26,837 nt of DNA. It comes from a virus. The notes under the pieces are model-generated. The model saw nothing but the letters and a program-made list of their open reading frames with translations, ran no database searches and had not been told where the DNA came from. Location of the stretch: IMG/VR virus record IMGVR_UViG_3300005841_000077, positions 1 to 26,837 of that record. The stretch is one strand, 5' to 3'. How positions within the stretch are numbered: the stretch's first letter is position 1; every line of letters begins with the position of its first letter. A program made the position numbers and the translations under genes. Shown in pieces: positions 5,446 through 13,627 of the stretch.

Positions 5446-6688
5446 CCCGGTTGCATGGGCTGAGCAGTACGCCACGATCGTCCATCCGACGCGCGGGCGC
5501 GTGCCGTTCACGCCCTATGCGTACCAGCGCGCGTTTCTGGAAAGCTACGCCGCGCCGCGCCGGATCGTCGTGAAAGCGCGGCAGATCGGGTTTAGCCAGA
5601 TCTTTGCGCTTGAAGCGCTGTATGCCGCCATTCACGAGCCGGAAACGACGATCTTGTTAGTCTCGCGCTCACAAGACCTGGCAGTTAATCTGCTCCGCTA
5701 CTGCTATTTGACGCATGCCAACCTGCGCCACGCGCCCGCGCTCAGCAAAGAGAATGAAAGCGAGATGGGGCTAGTGAACGGCAGCCGGATTAAGTCTATT
5801 CCAGCGAACCGATCGACCGGGCGCGGTTTCGCGGCGCGGCGCGTGTACCTCGATGAGTTTGCGTATGCCGATTACGCCGATCATATTTATCAGTCGATCG
5901 TGCCGACACTCTCTCAAGGCGGCAGCCTCGTTATCGGCAGCACGCCGAACGGGATCGGGAATCTGTTCCACAGTCTCTACATGGCCGGCGACGGGTTTGA
6001 ACGCCAAAGCGTGCCATGGCATGCATGCCCGGCGTACTACACTGATCATGAGCGGGCCGCTGGCGTGCCGTACGATCAAGCGGCATGGTACATCCAAGAG
6101 CGGCCCGCCTTTCCCGCCCAAGCATGGGCGGCCGAGTATGAATGTGATTTCTCCGGCAGCGGCGCGGCGGTATTCAACGCCGCCGACCTGGATCGCGCAG
6201 AGCAAGGCGCATGGGGCGATCGGGAAATGGAGGCCGGCCATCTGTATGTCAACGTCGCCGACATCGGCCGGCGAAACGATCCGACGGTGATCAATACGAT
6301 CGACATGACCGCAGAGCCGTTTCAGCGGGTCGCACACGAGCGGATCGAGCGCGCGCCGTACCCGATTATCCAGCAGCGCTTAGAAGCCCGCGCACGCGCG
6401 TATCCAGGCATGAACGTGGTTGAATCGAATGGCATCGGCGATCCGGTGATTGAAAATACCGACGCGCGGATCGAGCCGTTCATCACCAGCGCAAAGAGCA
6501 AAGTCAACGCGATCCAGGCCTTGCAGCTGCTCTTAGAACATGGCCGCTTCAAGGCGAAATGGACAGCACAGGAACGGCGCGAGTTGATCGGCTATCAATG
6601 GGATGATAAGGCATTAGTACAAGATTGCGTCATGAGCCTTGCGATCGGCGCGATCGCAATTACGCAAATGGGGACGCCCGGACTATGA
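5297..6688 (+). CDS. terL: Terminase large subunit (packaging ATPase and nuclease)
   Basis: 463 residues if started at ATG 5297. It pumps DNA into the prohead and cuts it. ATPase motifs: Walker A-like KARQIGFS (93-100), Walker B VYLDEF (183-188), and coupling motif GSTPNG (214-219). Nuclease (RNase H fold) acidic residues: Asp in NVADIGRRNDPTV, Glu in NVVESNGIGDP, Asp in DDKALVQDC. The start is uncertain: conserved-looking sequence begins at about residue 51 (SPVAWAEQYATIVHP), yet no ATG, GTG or TTG lies between the small-subunit stop (5445) and that point. ATG 5297 or TTG 5354, both inside terS, are the only ordinary choices. The stop overlaps the portal ATG (ATGA). Confidence 0.95.
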   Translation: MSLQKHGSQNKTPPTWRHYLKRSIALPSLSSIAWPEDRAQTTATAAPATSPVAWAEQYATIVHPTRGRVPFTPYAYQRAFLESYAAPRRIVVKARQIGFSQIFALEALYAAIHEPETTILLVSRSQDLAVNLLRYCYLTHANLRHAPALSKENESEMGLVNGSRIKSIPANRSTGRGFAARRVYLDEFAYADYADHIYQSIVPTLSQGGSLVIGSTPNGIGNLFHSLYMAGDGFERQSVPWHACPAYYTDHERAAGVPYDQAAWYIQERPAFPAQAWAAEYECDFSGSGAAVFNAADLDRAEQGAWGDREMEAGHLYVNVADIGRRNDPTVINTIDMTAEPFQRVAHERIERAPYPIIQQRLEARARAYPGMNVVESNGIGDPVIENTDARIEPFITSAKSKVNAIQALQLLLEHGRFKAKWTAQERRELIGYQWDDKALVQDCVMSLAIGAIAITQMGTPGL

Positions 6689-8112
6689 GCAGACTCACAT
6701 TCCTTGACATGCTCAGAGGGAAAATGACGCCGGAGCAGGCCGCCGCGCACGAGGCCAAAGCGCTTTCGATCAGCCTGGCGCCGGGCGGTTTCGTGAATGA
6801 GATCGAGACGCGGATCGTGCGCGGGGCCGGCCAGTCGCCGTATGCGGATACCGCCGCGCTGCAAGCGACCATGCAGCAAAACGAGCTGGTCTATGCCTGT
6901 ATTCAGATCCGCGCGACATCGGCGCGCGATCCGCGGCTCATCGTTCAGCAGCAGGTCAACAAGGCCGGCAAGATCAGCTACGAAGAAGTCTCGGGGCATC
7001 CCTTCCGGCAGCTATTTATGCACCCGAACCCCATGATGACTGAGGGCGATCTGATGCAAGCGGCGATCGTCTCATGGGACATATCCAGCCCGCGCCGGTT
7101 CTTCTGCGAAAAAGTCTATAAGGCCGGGCGCCTCACTGAGCTATGGCCGCTGAACCCGGTGTGCATGAAGCCGCTGTATAGCCGCTCGGCCGATCGCGCA
7201 TTGATCGGCTACACCTGGCAGGCGGATCGCCAGAAGCGCGATTACTCGCTTGACGAACTGCTGATCAGGTCGGCGCCGGTCTGGTACGACCCGCCGCCGC
7301 TGGCCTCTGCGCTCGGCAGCGTGGCGGCTGATACGGCGCAAACGGGTACGATTTTAGCGTATTTCCAGAATGGCGGCATACCGCCGATATTCCTCAAATA
7401 CAACATGCCGATGAATGACGCCATGCGCGACGAAATCCGCGCGAAATGGCGCTCGATCTATGGCGGCGTCGGCAATAGCGGCGACATCGGCGTATTGGAT
7501 ATTAACAGTGACGTGAAAGAGGTTGGCAGCAAGTTAGACCAGCTGGCCAGCCAAACGCTCAGAAGCGTATCCGAATCGCGCATTTGCATGGTGTTTGGCG
7601 TGCCGCCGCTGATCGTGTACGCCTATGTCGGGTTGCTGCGCGCGACGTATTCAAACCTGAAAGAGGCATGGGCCGGCTTCTGGGATGCGACGATGAGTCC
7701 CGCGTTCAAAGAGTGGCGCGACTTCTGGACGTGGCAGCTCTTAGTGGAATTTGAAGATGAAGCGACGATCCGCAGCGAACGAATCAAGCTGGCCTATGAC
7801 ATGTCCACCGTCGCCGCGCTGCAAGACGACGTAGACGCGATCCAAACGCGCGCCCGCGCCAACTTCCAGGCGCAGATCATCAGCCAAAACGAAGCGCGCG
7901 CCGCGCTCGGGTACGACGGGATCGACGGCGGCGACGAAGCGTACTACCATGCGATCCCAGCCGCCGCTCCGGCCGTTGCGCCGACTAAGACACGCGCCGC
8001 AAAGGTGCGCGAGACGAAGGCCAGCCGCGCGGCGATCGAGCGCAAGATTGAGAAAGCGACACAAGCGTATCTCGCTGCCGAGTACGAAGCGGCGGCGGCG
8101 GCGGTGGCATAG
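6685..8112 (+). CDS. Portal protein, HK97 family
   Basis: 475 residues from ATG 6685, which overlaps the terminase stop; upstream in-frame codons are terminase sequence. The protein forms the dodecameric ring through which DNA enters and to which the tail attaches. Recognisable family features are NELVYACIQIRATSARDPRL near residue 50, the mid-protein GDIGVLDINSDVKEVG with LDQLASQTLRSVSESRICMV, then FGVPPLIVYAYVGLLRATYSN and KEAWAGFWDATMSPAFKEW. The C-terminal ~45 residues are Ala/Lys/Glu-rich helix. Followed with no gap by a 51-residue gene. Confidence 0.93.
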   Translation: MSRLTFLDMLRGKMTPEQAAAHEAKALSISLAPGGFVNEIETRIVRGAGQSPYADTAALQATMQQNELVYACIQIRATSARDPRLIVQQQVNKAGKISYEEVSGHPFRQLFMHPNPMMTEGDLMQAAIVSWDISSPRRFFCEKVYKAGRLTELWPLNPVCMKPLYSRSADRALIGYTWQADRQKRDYSLDELLIRSAPVWYDPPPLASALGSVAADTAQTGTILAYFQNGGIPPIFLKYNMPMNDAMRDEIRAKWRSIYGGVGNSGDIGVLDINSDVKEVGSKLDQLASQTLRSVSESRICMVFGVPPLIVYAYVGLLRATYSNLKEAWAGFWDATMSPAFKEWRDFWTWQLLVEFEDEATIRSERIKLAYDMSTVAALQDDVDAIQTRARANFQAQIISQNEARAALGYDGIDGGDEAYYHAIPAAAPAVAPTKTRAAKVRETKASRAAIERKIEKATQAYLAAEYEAAAAAVA

Positions 8113-8268
8113 ATGGACGATCGCACGCGCCAGCTGCTGCTAACGCTCCGGGCTGCGCTGCTCATGGCATTGGGCGCGATCGAAGATGCCTTGAACATGC
8201 CGCGCACGCTGCCGAGCCGGGCCGAGCGGCGCCAAGCGCGCGTCTCGTATCCGAGTATTGACCCCTAG
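8113..8268 (+). CDS. Short head-module protein, 51 residues, unknown function
   Basis: The ATG follows the portal stop directly. The N-terminal half is an amphipathic helix (RTRQLLLTLRAALLMALGAI), followed by EDALNMPRTLP and a basic tail (SRAERRQARVSYPS). I recall similar short proteins of the form 'DxRTRxLLxxLRxALLxxLGAIEDxLG' between portal and head genes of other HK97-like phages, which supports it being real; their role is not known to me. The stop at 8266-8268 is within the GTGCTATACT promoter-like element. Confidence 0.65.
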   Translation: MDDRTRQLLLTLRAALLMALGAIEDALNMPRTLPSRAERRQARVSYPSIDP

Positions 8269-8353
8269 TGCTATACTGATCATAATCTACGCTGCACTTG
8301 TGAAAGCGCGGTGATTCCTCTGGAGGGAGAGGAATCTACCGCGCCTTTTATTT
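8268..8353 (+). promoter_or_regulatory. Promoter-like element followed by a terminator-like hairpin before the Mu-F-like gene
   Basis: GTGCTATACT at 8268-8277 (extended -10 TGCTATACT) repeats the element at 2368-2377. Then come hairpin arms 8306-8321 and 8328-8344 (16 bp with one bulged base, GGAGGG loop) and CTTTTATTT at 8345-8353, a good intrinsic-terminator shape. The next gene starts only five bases later, so complete termination would isolate the rest of the head and tail genes; attenuation, antitermination or a structured leader is more plausible. Confidence 0.6.
8306..8353 (+). terminator. Intrinsic-terminator-like hairpin with T-rich tail
   Basis: A GC-rich 16-bp stem with a six-base loop is followed by CTTTTATTT. 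It follows the portal/51-residue gene pair and directly precedes the capsid block, so it may set the ratio of packaging to capsid transcripts. Confidence 0.55.
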
Positions 8354-8357
8354 CGCC

Positions 8358-8939
8358 ATGAATGTTCGTCTCAATGGCCATAAGAAAAAGCCCGATCCGC
8401 TGGCCGTGCTGGACGACGGCGACACGATCGCGCGCCTCATGCGCCCGTTCTACGCGCAATTGTCGAAACTCGCATTTGACGACGCCAACGCGATAGACGG
8501 CATTGACATCAGCTTTAGCTTAGATAACCCCTATGTGCAAAAGGTGATTGACCGACTTGCTAAGAACGTGCGCAGCGTGACCGATACGACCAAAGACGAC
8601 ATCCGGCGCTTAACCGCACAGGCCGCCGATCAGGGGTGGGGCGCTCAGCAGCTGGCGCGCGAGATACGCAAGGCCGGCGCCGACCTGAGCCGGAGCCGGA
8701 GCCTGGCTATCAGCCGCACTGAGAGCGCCGCGGGCTATACGGGCGGCTCGATCGCCGCGTATCAGGAGTCGGGCGTTGTGAGCGGCGTCGAATGGGTTCA
8801 AGGGCCGGACAGCTGCGACATCTGCCAGAGTCTGAACGGCCAGATCGCCGACCTGGGGAAAGACTTTGCGGGCGGTATCAGCGGCCCGCCGGCGCACCCG
8901 AATTGTACATGTGTGCTGAGTCCCGTTATTGCGGAGTAG
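8358..8939 (+). CDS. Phage Mu gpF / SPP1 gp7-like minor head protein
   Basis: 193 residues. The C-terminal half carries the family signature: ARSLAISRTES-like region (SRSLAISRTESAAGYTGG), then VEWVQGPDSCDICQSLNGQI with a CxxC, and GPPAHPNCTCVLSPV at the end, the HPxCxC motif of Mu-F-like proteins. These bind the portal or prohead interior and aid early DNA ejection or head assembly. It is shorter than many homologues and the first ~60 residues are divergent. The ATG at 8358 lacks a clear ribosome site and follows a terminator-like hairpin, so translation may depend on structure or a later GTG start is possible. Confidence 0.88.
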   Translation: MNVRLNGHKKKPDPLAVLDDGDTIARLMRPFYAQLSKLAFDDANAIDGIDISFSLDNPYVQKVIDRLAKNVRSVTDTTKDDIRRLTAQAADQGWGAQQLAREIRKAGADLSRSRSLAISRTESAAGYTGGSIAAYQESGVVSGVEWVQGPDSCDICQSLNGQIADLGKDFAGGISGPPAHPNCTCVLSPVIAE

Positions 8940-8945
8940 CGCGCT

Positions 8946-9743
8946 ATGGAAATGGAATACAAACACTTACGCCACGCGACGAAGGCGATCGACGGGCGCA
9001 CCGTGGTAGGGATCGTGGCCGTGCATGGCAATGTGGATGACGGGGGCGATAAGTCATGGCCGGGCAGCTTTGCCGACCCGAGCGTAGACGGGCGCGATCG
9101 GGCCGTGTTTTTGTGGATGCACGATAGCATGCAGCCGCCGACCGCCGCCATTAACTACGTGCGCGAAGTGCGCGCGGCCGATCTGCCGCCGAAAGTACTG
9201 AGCTATGCGCCGGATGCGACCGGCGGCGTTGAAATATCGCGCACCTATCTGGATACGCCGCGCGGGAACGAAATACTCACCAGCATCACGGCCGGGGCAT
9301 TGCACGAAATGTCCTACGCCTATGTGCCGGTTCAATACGACTTTGAAGAGATAAACGGCAAGACGATCCGCAATTTGCGGAAGGTTGAAATTTTCGATTA
9401 CAGCGATGTCGCTTGGGGCATGAACGGCGCAACGGTCGGCAGCAAAGCGGCCTGGAAAGATCGCCCGCTGTCTGATCACGCGGCCGCGTTGGAAGACGCG
9501 ATCGCGACATTCGCGAGCCGCCTGGCCGAGCTGAAAGACCGCCGCGCGAAAGCGGGGCGCACGTTCAGCGCAGCCAATACCAACCGCATCGGCAGCATTG
9601 CAGACGACCTCGCGAAAGCGGCGGCCGATCTGAAACAGATGCTGAAGGACAGCGAACCGCGATCGGAAGCATCAAACGACGCCATGCGGCTGTATCTGGA
9701 AAGCCAACGCATCATGGCGCGCTTACAGGGAGTGAAGCTGTGA
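8946..9743 (+). CDS. HK97-type prohead protease with scaffold-like C-terminus
   Basis: 265 residues. Family S78 (U35) features: [15 protein letters not shown] (22-36), FLWMHDS with catalytic His59, and [12 protein letters not shown] with catalytic Ser122. The protease matures the prohead by removing the scaffold and the N-terminal delta domain of the capsid protein. Residues ~170-265 are charged and helical ([20 protein letters not shown] onward), consistent with a fused scaffolding part. Six bases separate it from the Mu-F-like gene, and its stop overlaps the GTG start of the capsid gene (GTGA). Confidence 0.93.
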   Translation: MEMEYKHLRHATKAIDGRTVVGIVAVHGNVDDGGDKSWPGSFADPSVDGRDRAVFLWMHDSMQPPTAAINYVREVRAADLPPKVLSYAPDATGGVEISRTYLDTPRGNEILTSITAGALHEMSYAYVPVQYDFEEINGKTIRNLRKVEIFDYSDVAWGMNGATVGSKAAWKDRPLSDHAAALEDAIATFASRLAELKDRRAKAGRTFSAANTNRIGSIADDLAKAAADLKQMLKDSEPRSEASNDAMRLYLESQRIMARLQGVKL

Positions 9744-10972
9744 AAAAGAAATACGAGATCGGCCAGCTACTGGACGCCAAGCGCGATCAGCTGGCCACGA
9801 TCTTCAGGGAAGCCGGGCCGGATTATGACATGGCGCAAGTCAAGGCGATCGACGGCACGAGCGAGGAAAAAGTCGCGTTCATCCGCAATCTGAATCAGGA
9901 GCTGAGCGACTTAGGGCGCGACTTCGATCAAGTGCGCGAAATGGAATTGATCGCCGACGCCGCGAAAAACAACGGGCGCCAGCTGGACGATCGCCAGCCG
10001 TCCGGCCAGAACGCGCCGGCGCGCACGCTCGGCATGCAATTCGCAGAGCACAGGCTATCGAAAGAGCATGCGGGCCGATCCAAGCGCCAATTTTCGATCA
10101 TCTTCGAAAACTTCGACGAGACGCAAGACCGGCGCGATCGCAAAACGCTCATGAGTACCACCGCCGGATTCAGCGCGCCGAATCCCCGCGGCCCGATCGT
10201 CATCCTGTCGGCGCAGCGCCGGCCAGTGGTTGCGGATCTTATTCCGCAGTCCACCACGACGGCCAGCGTGATTAAGTACATGGAGGAAACAACCTTCACC
10301 AATAACGCGGCCTCAGTCTCGGAGGGCGGCACGAAGCCGGAAGCGGCGCTAGTCTTTACTGAGCGGTCGCAGATGGTTGAAAAAATCGCTGTGACACTCC
10401 CTGTCACAGATGAGCAGCTAGACGACGTGCCGCAGATCGCCAGCGTGATTGACGATCGCTTAACCCTCATGCTGGAATTGACAGAAGAGGTTGAGCTGTT
10501 GACCGGCAGCGGCGTTTCTCCCCACTTGCAAGGCATCTTGACCAAGACCGGCGTTCAGACGCAGGCCAAAGGCGCCGACCCGACTCCGGACAGCGTGTAT
10601 AAGGCCATGACGAAAGTCCGGTTCACCGGATTCGCAGAACCCTCCGGCGCGGTGTTCCATCCAAACGACTGGCAAGATATCCGACTCTTGCGTACCACGG
10701 ATGGCATCTACATTTGGGGCAACCCGAGCGAGGCCGGGCCGGAGCGGATCTGGGGGCTGCCGGTGATACTCACGACGGCCGAGACTGAGGGTACGGGGTT
10801 GGTCGGCGACTTCCTGTTATACGCGCACATCAGCCGCCGCATGGGTATCCGCGTGGATGTCGGCTATGTCGGGAGTCAGTTCATTGAGAATAAGCAGACC
10901 ATCAGGGCGGAGGAGCGCTTGAGTCTTGAGATCTACCGTGCCAGTGCGTTTTGTACTATAACCGGAATTTAA
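9740..10972 (+). CDS. Major capsid protein, HK97 fold
   Basis: 410 residues, GTG start overlapping the protease stop. Residues 1-~90 are a coiled-coil delta domain ([16 protein letters not shown] and [17 protein letters not shown]), expected to act as scaffold and to be cut off, with maturation perhaps near residues 120-140 ([16 protein letters not shown]). The rest shows the family pattern: [16 protein letters not shown], then E-loop-like [32 protein letters not shown], the spine helix ([20 protein letters not shown]), [15 protein letters not shown], and the terminal [20 protein letters not shown]. Very secure. Confidence 0.96.
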   Translation: MKKKYEIGQLLDAKRDQLATIFREAGPDYDMAQVKAIDGTSEEKVAFIRNLNQELSDLGRDFDQVREMELIADAAKNNGRQLDDRQPSGQNAPARTLGMQFAEHRLSKEHAGRSKRQFSIIFENFDETQDRRDRKTLMSTTAGFSAPNPRGPIVILSAQRRPVVADLIPQSTTTASVIKYMEETTFTNNAASVSEGGTKPEAALVFTERSQMVEKIAVTLPVTDEQLDDVPQIASVIDDRLTLMLELTEEVELLTGSGVSPHLQGILTKTGVQTQAKGADPTPDSVYKAMTKVRFTGFAEPSGAVFHPNDWQDIRLLRTTDGIYIWGNPSEAGPERIWGLPVILTTAETEGTGLVGDFLLYAHISRRMGIRVDVGYVGSQFIENKQTIRAEERLSLEIYRASAFCTITGI

Positions 10973-10978
10973 CTATTA

Positions 10979-11037
10979 GCTTTCAGCTATCAGCCGTCAG
11001 CCCGACTCCTGATAGCTGATAGCTGATAGCTGATAGC
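10979..11037. repeat. TGATAGC heptamer array in inverted orientation pairs
   Basis: Four perfect tandem copies of TGATAGC at 11010-11037 face three reverse-complement, partly degenerate copies at 10979-10999 (GCTTTCA, GCTATCA, GCCGTCA). The two halves can pair as a hairpin in the mRNA between the capsid gene and the next gene. No T run follows. I recall similar heptamer tandem repeats from Cyanobacteria and Chloroflexota genomes. Confidence 0.85.
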
Positions 11038-11052
11038 TCGGGAGAATACACT

Positions 11053-11574
11053 ATGCCAGTCATCGAAGGCGGCGGATTAGGCGATCCGCTATCGAACGCC
11101 GGCGCGCCCGTCGCCGGTACAAACGAAGTTCAGACCTTGACGATCGGCGGCACGCCGACCGGCGGCACGTTCACGTTAACGCTCATGGGCTGGACAACCG
11201 CGGCGATTACATGGATCAACGTCAACGCCACGCTGTTAGCCAGTATCAATACCGCGCTGGACGCGCTGCCGAATGGCGGCGCATCGGCGATCGTCGCGAC
11301 GGCCGGCACATTAACCGCCGGCATTGGGACAATTCTGCTCACATTCAGCGGCGCCCCGCTCGATCATCGTGTGCAACCGACCATGACGGCGACAAGCAGC
11401 TTAACCGGCACGCTGCCGACCTTAGCGATCGCAGAGACAACGCCGGGCGTTGACGCGACGGCGCGCGGGATCGCCGCCGGCGGGCTGTTGATCGATACGA
11501 CGAATAAGAAGCTGTATATCAATACCGGAACGCAAGCGGCCCCGACGTTCACGGTTGTCGGGACGCAGACATAA
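11053..11574 (+). CDS. Virion surface/decoration-type protein, beta-rich
   Basis: 173 residues, Thr/Ala/Gly-rich, no charged clusters. The centre (GTPTGGTFTLTLMGWTTAAI, then NATLLASINTALDALPNGG and FSGAPLDHRVQPTMTATS) matches a small beta-sandwich/helix unit found repeatedly in phage structural proteins; a related unit appears inserted in the connector protein at 11831. The last ~30 residues (TARGIAAGGLLIDTTNKKLY with INTGTQAAPTFTVVGTQT) are a typical short fibre-like tail. Position directly after the capsid gene suggests a head decoration protein. The exact role is inferred. Confidence 0.7.
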   Translation: MPVIEGGGLGDPLSNAGAPVAGTNEVQTLTIGGTPTGGTFTLTLMGWTTAAITWINVNATLLASINTALDALPNGGASAIVATAGTLTAGIGTILLTFSGAPLDHRVQPTMTATSSLTGTLPTLAIAETTPGVDATARGIAAGGLLIDTTNKKLYINTGTQAAPTFTVVGTQT

Positions 11575-11606
11575 TGCCGCTCACATTCCAAAGGGAGGAT
11601 CGGCCG

Positions 11607-11834
11607 ATGTGGATTAACGACGGGCCGGCGCTCTATCTGGACGCCAAACAACAAGAAGTGGTGAAAGACGGCGATCCGCGCGCGTCGTTTTTGCTGGTGG
11701 CAGCGGGCGGCCAGCTGAGCGACGAAGAGGCCGAGAAGTGGGGGTTGCTTATCCCTGACAAGGCTCGTTATGAGAAGGCCAAAGCCGCTCCGGCGAATAA
11801 GGCGAAAGACGCGCCGCCGAATAAGACGACGTGA
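11607..11834 (+). CDS. Small head-associated protein, unknown function
   Basis: 75 residues from ATG 11607, chosen because GGGAGG is well spaced there, whereas ATG 11574 has no ribosome site. MWINDGPALYLDAKQQEVVKDGDPRAS is a compact N-terminal part; GGQLSDEEAEKWGLLIPDK is followed by a Lys/Ala-rich tail (YEKAKAAPANKAKDAPPNK). This plan, 'LSDEEAxxxGL' plus basic tail, is common in short proteins between capsid and connector genes of siphoviruses. It overlaps the next gene by four bases. Confidence 0.65.
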   Translation: MWINDGPALYLDAKQQEVVKDGDPRASFLLVAAGGQLSDEEAEKWGLLIPDKARYEKAKAAPANKAKDAPPNKTT

Positions 11835-12676
11835 CCAGTTACGCAACCATAGCCGATCTGCGAAGCTATCTGCCGCAAGTGAGTGAATACGGCCAGCAGC
11901 TGATCACGGTGTCCGGCACGCCGTTCACGCTTGTGTATGAAGGCGTGTCGACGGGCAATCTTGCCAGCTCGGCCACGGCCACGACGGTGCAAACCGCCTT
12001 GCGCGCGATTACGGCGATCGGCTCATCCGGCGTGAACGTGCGCGGTAAGCCAGGCGGGCCGTATACCGCTTCGTTTCAGGGCAGCTTAGCGACTGACGCC
12101 GCGCTCATGACGGCGACGAACGCGACGATCGCGCCGGCGACTGACGACGTATTACAGGATTGCTTAGACCGGGCAACGGATACCGTCCGATCGACCATGC
12201 GCAGTCTCCTGGCCGATCCGACGTTTGATTATCTGGCCTATAGCTCGGCCGCCGCCAAGATCGTGCGCGGCGTGGATAGCCGGTACATGCGGCTGCCGAG
12301 CTATCAGCCGCTGAGCGTGACGATCGTGGCGTTTCAGAGCGGCAGCAACCCGAGCGCGTACACGGCGCTGCAATCCTACGAATGGGAGGAAACCGGCGAC
12401 GGGCGTTTATACCGCGCCAGCGGCTGGTGGACAGGCGTAGACACCCGCTATCAAGTGACGGCCGTTTGGGGCTATGGCCCGACTCCGCCCGCGGCGATCG
12501 TCGAAGTCACGTTAGAACTGGCCGTGAACATCTGGCGCACGCGCGATCGCGGCGGGTTTGTGGATACGGTCGGCGTGGACGGCAGCGGCGCGACGAAACA
12601 GATCGCAGGACTCACCAATTTGCAGCAGCAAGTATTGATTGCGCAGCGCGATCAATTGATTGCGATCGGGGTATAG
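11831..12676 (+). CDS. Head-tail connector protein (gp6-like) with an inserted beta domain
   Basis: 281 residues, GTG start overlapping the previous stop. The N-terminus YATIADLRSYLPQV and the later TDDVLQDCLDRATDTVRSTM are the two parts of a gp6-like connector helix bundle, normally contiguous. Between them (about residues 15-95) sits a beta-rich unit (LITVSGTPFTLVYEGVST, TATTVQTALRAITAIGSSGV, PYTASFQGSLATDAA) resembling the middle of the 11053 gene product. The C-terminal part (LPSYQPLSVTIVAFQ, YQVTAVWGYGPTPPAAIVEV, TLELAVNIWRTRDRGG) matches connector proteins. It joins portal and tail. Confidence 0.8.
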   Translation: MTSYATIADLRSYLPQVSEYGQQLITVSGTPFTLVYEGVSTGNLASSATATTVQTALRAITAIGSSGVNVRGKPGGPYTASFQGSLATDAALMTATNATIAPATDDVLQDCLDRATDTVRSTMRSLLADPTFDYLAYSSAAAKIVRGVDSRYMRLPSYQPLSVTIVAFQSGSNPSAYTALQSYEWEETGDGRLYRASGWWTGVDTRYQVTAVWGYGPTPPAAIVEVTLELAVNIWRTRDRGGFVDTVGVDGSGATKQIAGLTNLQQQVLIAQRDQLIAIGV

Positions 12677-12678
12677 CC

Positions 12679-12957
12679 ATGCCGACATCCCAAAGCCAGA
12701 ATACAAAGACGTTCAGCACGGCCGCGCCGACCAATGCGGCGGCCTCTGTGCTGGCCGCCAACGCCGATCGCGAGCGGGCGCTGATCTATAACAACGGCGC
12801 GCAAACGGTGTATCTCGGCAAGGATAATACCGTCACGACGGCGAATGGATTCCCGCTTCCGCCCGGGTCGGCGATCGAGGATGACCGGACAGCCGACGCA
12901 TGGTGGGCGATCGTGGCCAGTGGAACCGGCGATCTGCGGATACTGGAGGTGGTGTAG
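12679..12957 (+). CDS. Small virion protein (head/neck), beta-rich
   Basis: 92 residues. ASVLAANADRERALIYNNGAQ, TVYLGKDNTVTTANGFPLPP and WWAIVASGTGDLRILEVV follow the pattern of small phage structural proteins that I recall as 'NxxRxxLxIxNxGxxxvYlG...' with a C-terminal 'W...sGtgdlrVxE'; they probably form a jelly-roll or barrel on the capsid or neck. ATG 12679 follows the connector stop by two bases, and the stop overlaps the next GTG (TAGTG). Confidence 0.65.
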   Translation: MPTSQSQNTKTFSTAAPTNAAASVLAANADRERALIYNNGAQTVYLGKDNTVTTANGFPLPPGSAIEDDRTADAWWAIVASGTGDLRILEVV

Positions 12958-13541
12958 TGAAACTCACGCCGCCGCCCAGAGTCGCGATCGGCCGCCTGAA
13001 AGCGAGTGGCACGGCGCACCCGGGCATTCCCGGCGCGCAGTGGCAATCCAATAGCACACAGGCGATCGTCGCGAATCAAGTCCGGTACAACGGATTCATC
13101 ACGGATACCGCGATCGCGATTGATCAATTGGTCGCAGAGATCAGCGCCACCGGAACGGCGACGCTGCTCCGCATGGGTATCTACGCCGCAGATACGGACT
13201 GGCAACCGATCGGCGCGCCCGTGGTGGATGGCGGAACCGTTTCGGCCGGCAGCGCGGTTGCGGTGTCCATCACGGTCGCTGCCACGCTCCCTCCGGGGCG
13301 GTATCTAACGGCGCTGAACGCCGATGGCACGTGTACGCTGCGTTCGTGGCGCGGCGACGGCACGCGCGGCGGGTGGGGGATTGCGCCGGCGCTCGGGGCC
13401 GGCTCACAAAATACGATCGTGGTCGCAACCCAAACATTCGGCGCGCTGCCGACACCGGGAACCTTGTTTGTGACGGCCGGCATTACGGCCGGCAATACCG
13501 CGCCAACACACGTGATGCTGCTCAGGATAAGCACGCCATGA
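12957..13541 (+). CDS. Predicted virion protein, beta-rich, 194 residues
   Basis: Starts at GTG 12957 with ribosome site GGAGG and a one-base overlap with the previous stop. The sequence is Thr/Ala/Gly-rich and beta-patterned: QVRYNGFITDTAIAIDQLVA, ATLLRMGIYAADTDWQPIGA, then SAVAVSITVAATLPPGRYLT. The phrase 'LRMGIYAADTDWQPIGAPVVDGG...PPGRYLTALNADG' is typical of beta-sandwich modules seen on phage necks, fibres or capsids. Specific function unknown. Coupled to a 29-residue membrane peptide by ATGA. Confidence 0.65.
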   Translation: MKLTPPPRVAIGRLKASGTAHPGIPGAQWQSNSTQAIVANQVRYNGFITDTAIAIDQLVAEISATGTATLLRMGIYAADTDWQPIGAPVVDGGTVSAGSAVAVSITVAATLPPGRYLTALNADGTCTLRSWRGDGTRGGWGIAPALGAGSQNTIVVATQTFGALPTPGTLFVTAGITAGNTAPTHVMLLRISTP

Positions 13542-13627
13542 GACGGCCGCCGCTGCCGCTGCTGTTCCTGATCTGGTTGTTGTTTTTTCTGATGCTATTC
13601 ACCTTTATGGCCAGTGTACTACGATGA
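13538..13627 (+). CDS. 29-residue membrane peptide
   Basis: MRRPPLPLLFLIWLLFFLML opens a 29-residue peptide with one strongly hydrophobic helix spanning almost the whole length after two Arg. The ATG overlaps the previous stop and the stop overlaps the next ATG (ATGA at both ends), a pattern of real translational coupling. A membrane peptide in the middle of structural genes is unusual; a small lysis accessory or an exclusion peptide are possible, but nothing shows it. Confidence 0.55.
   Translation: MRRPPLPLLFLIWLLFFLMLFTFMASVLR

Noticed and set aside
8258-8263. TTGACC as -35 box for the 8268-8277 element
   Set aside because: Only eight bases separate it from TATACT, too short for a sigma70 promoter; the extended -10 reading was kept instead.
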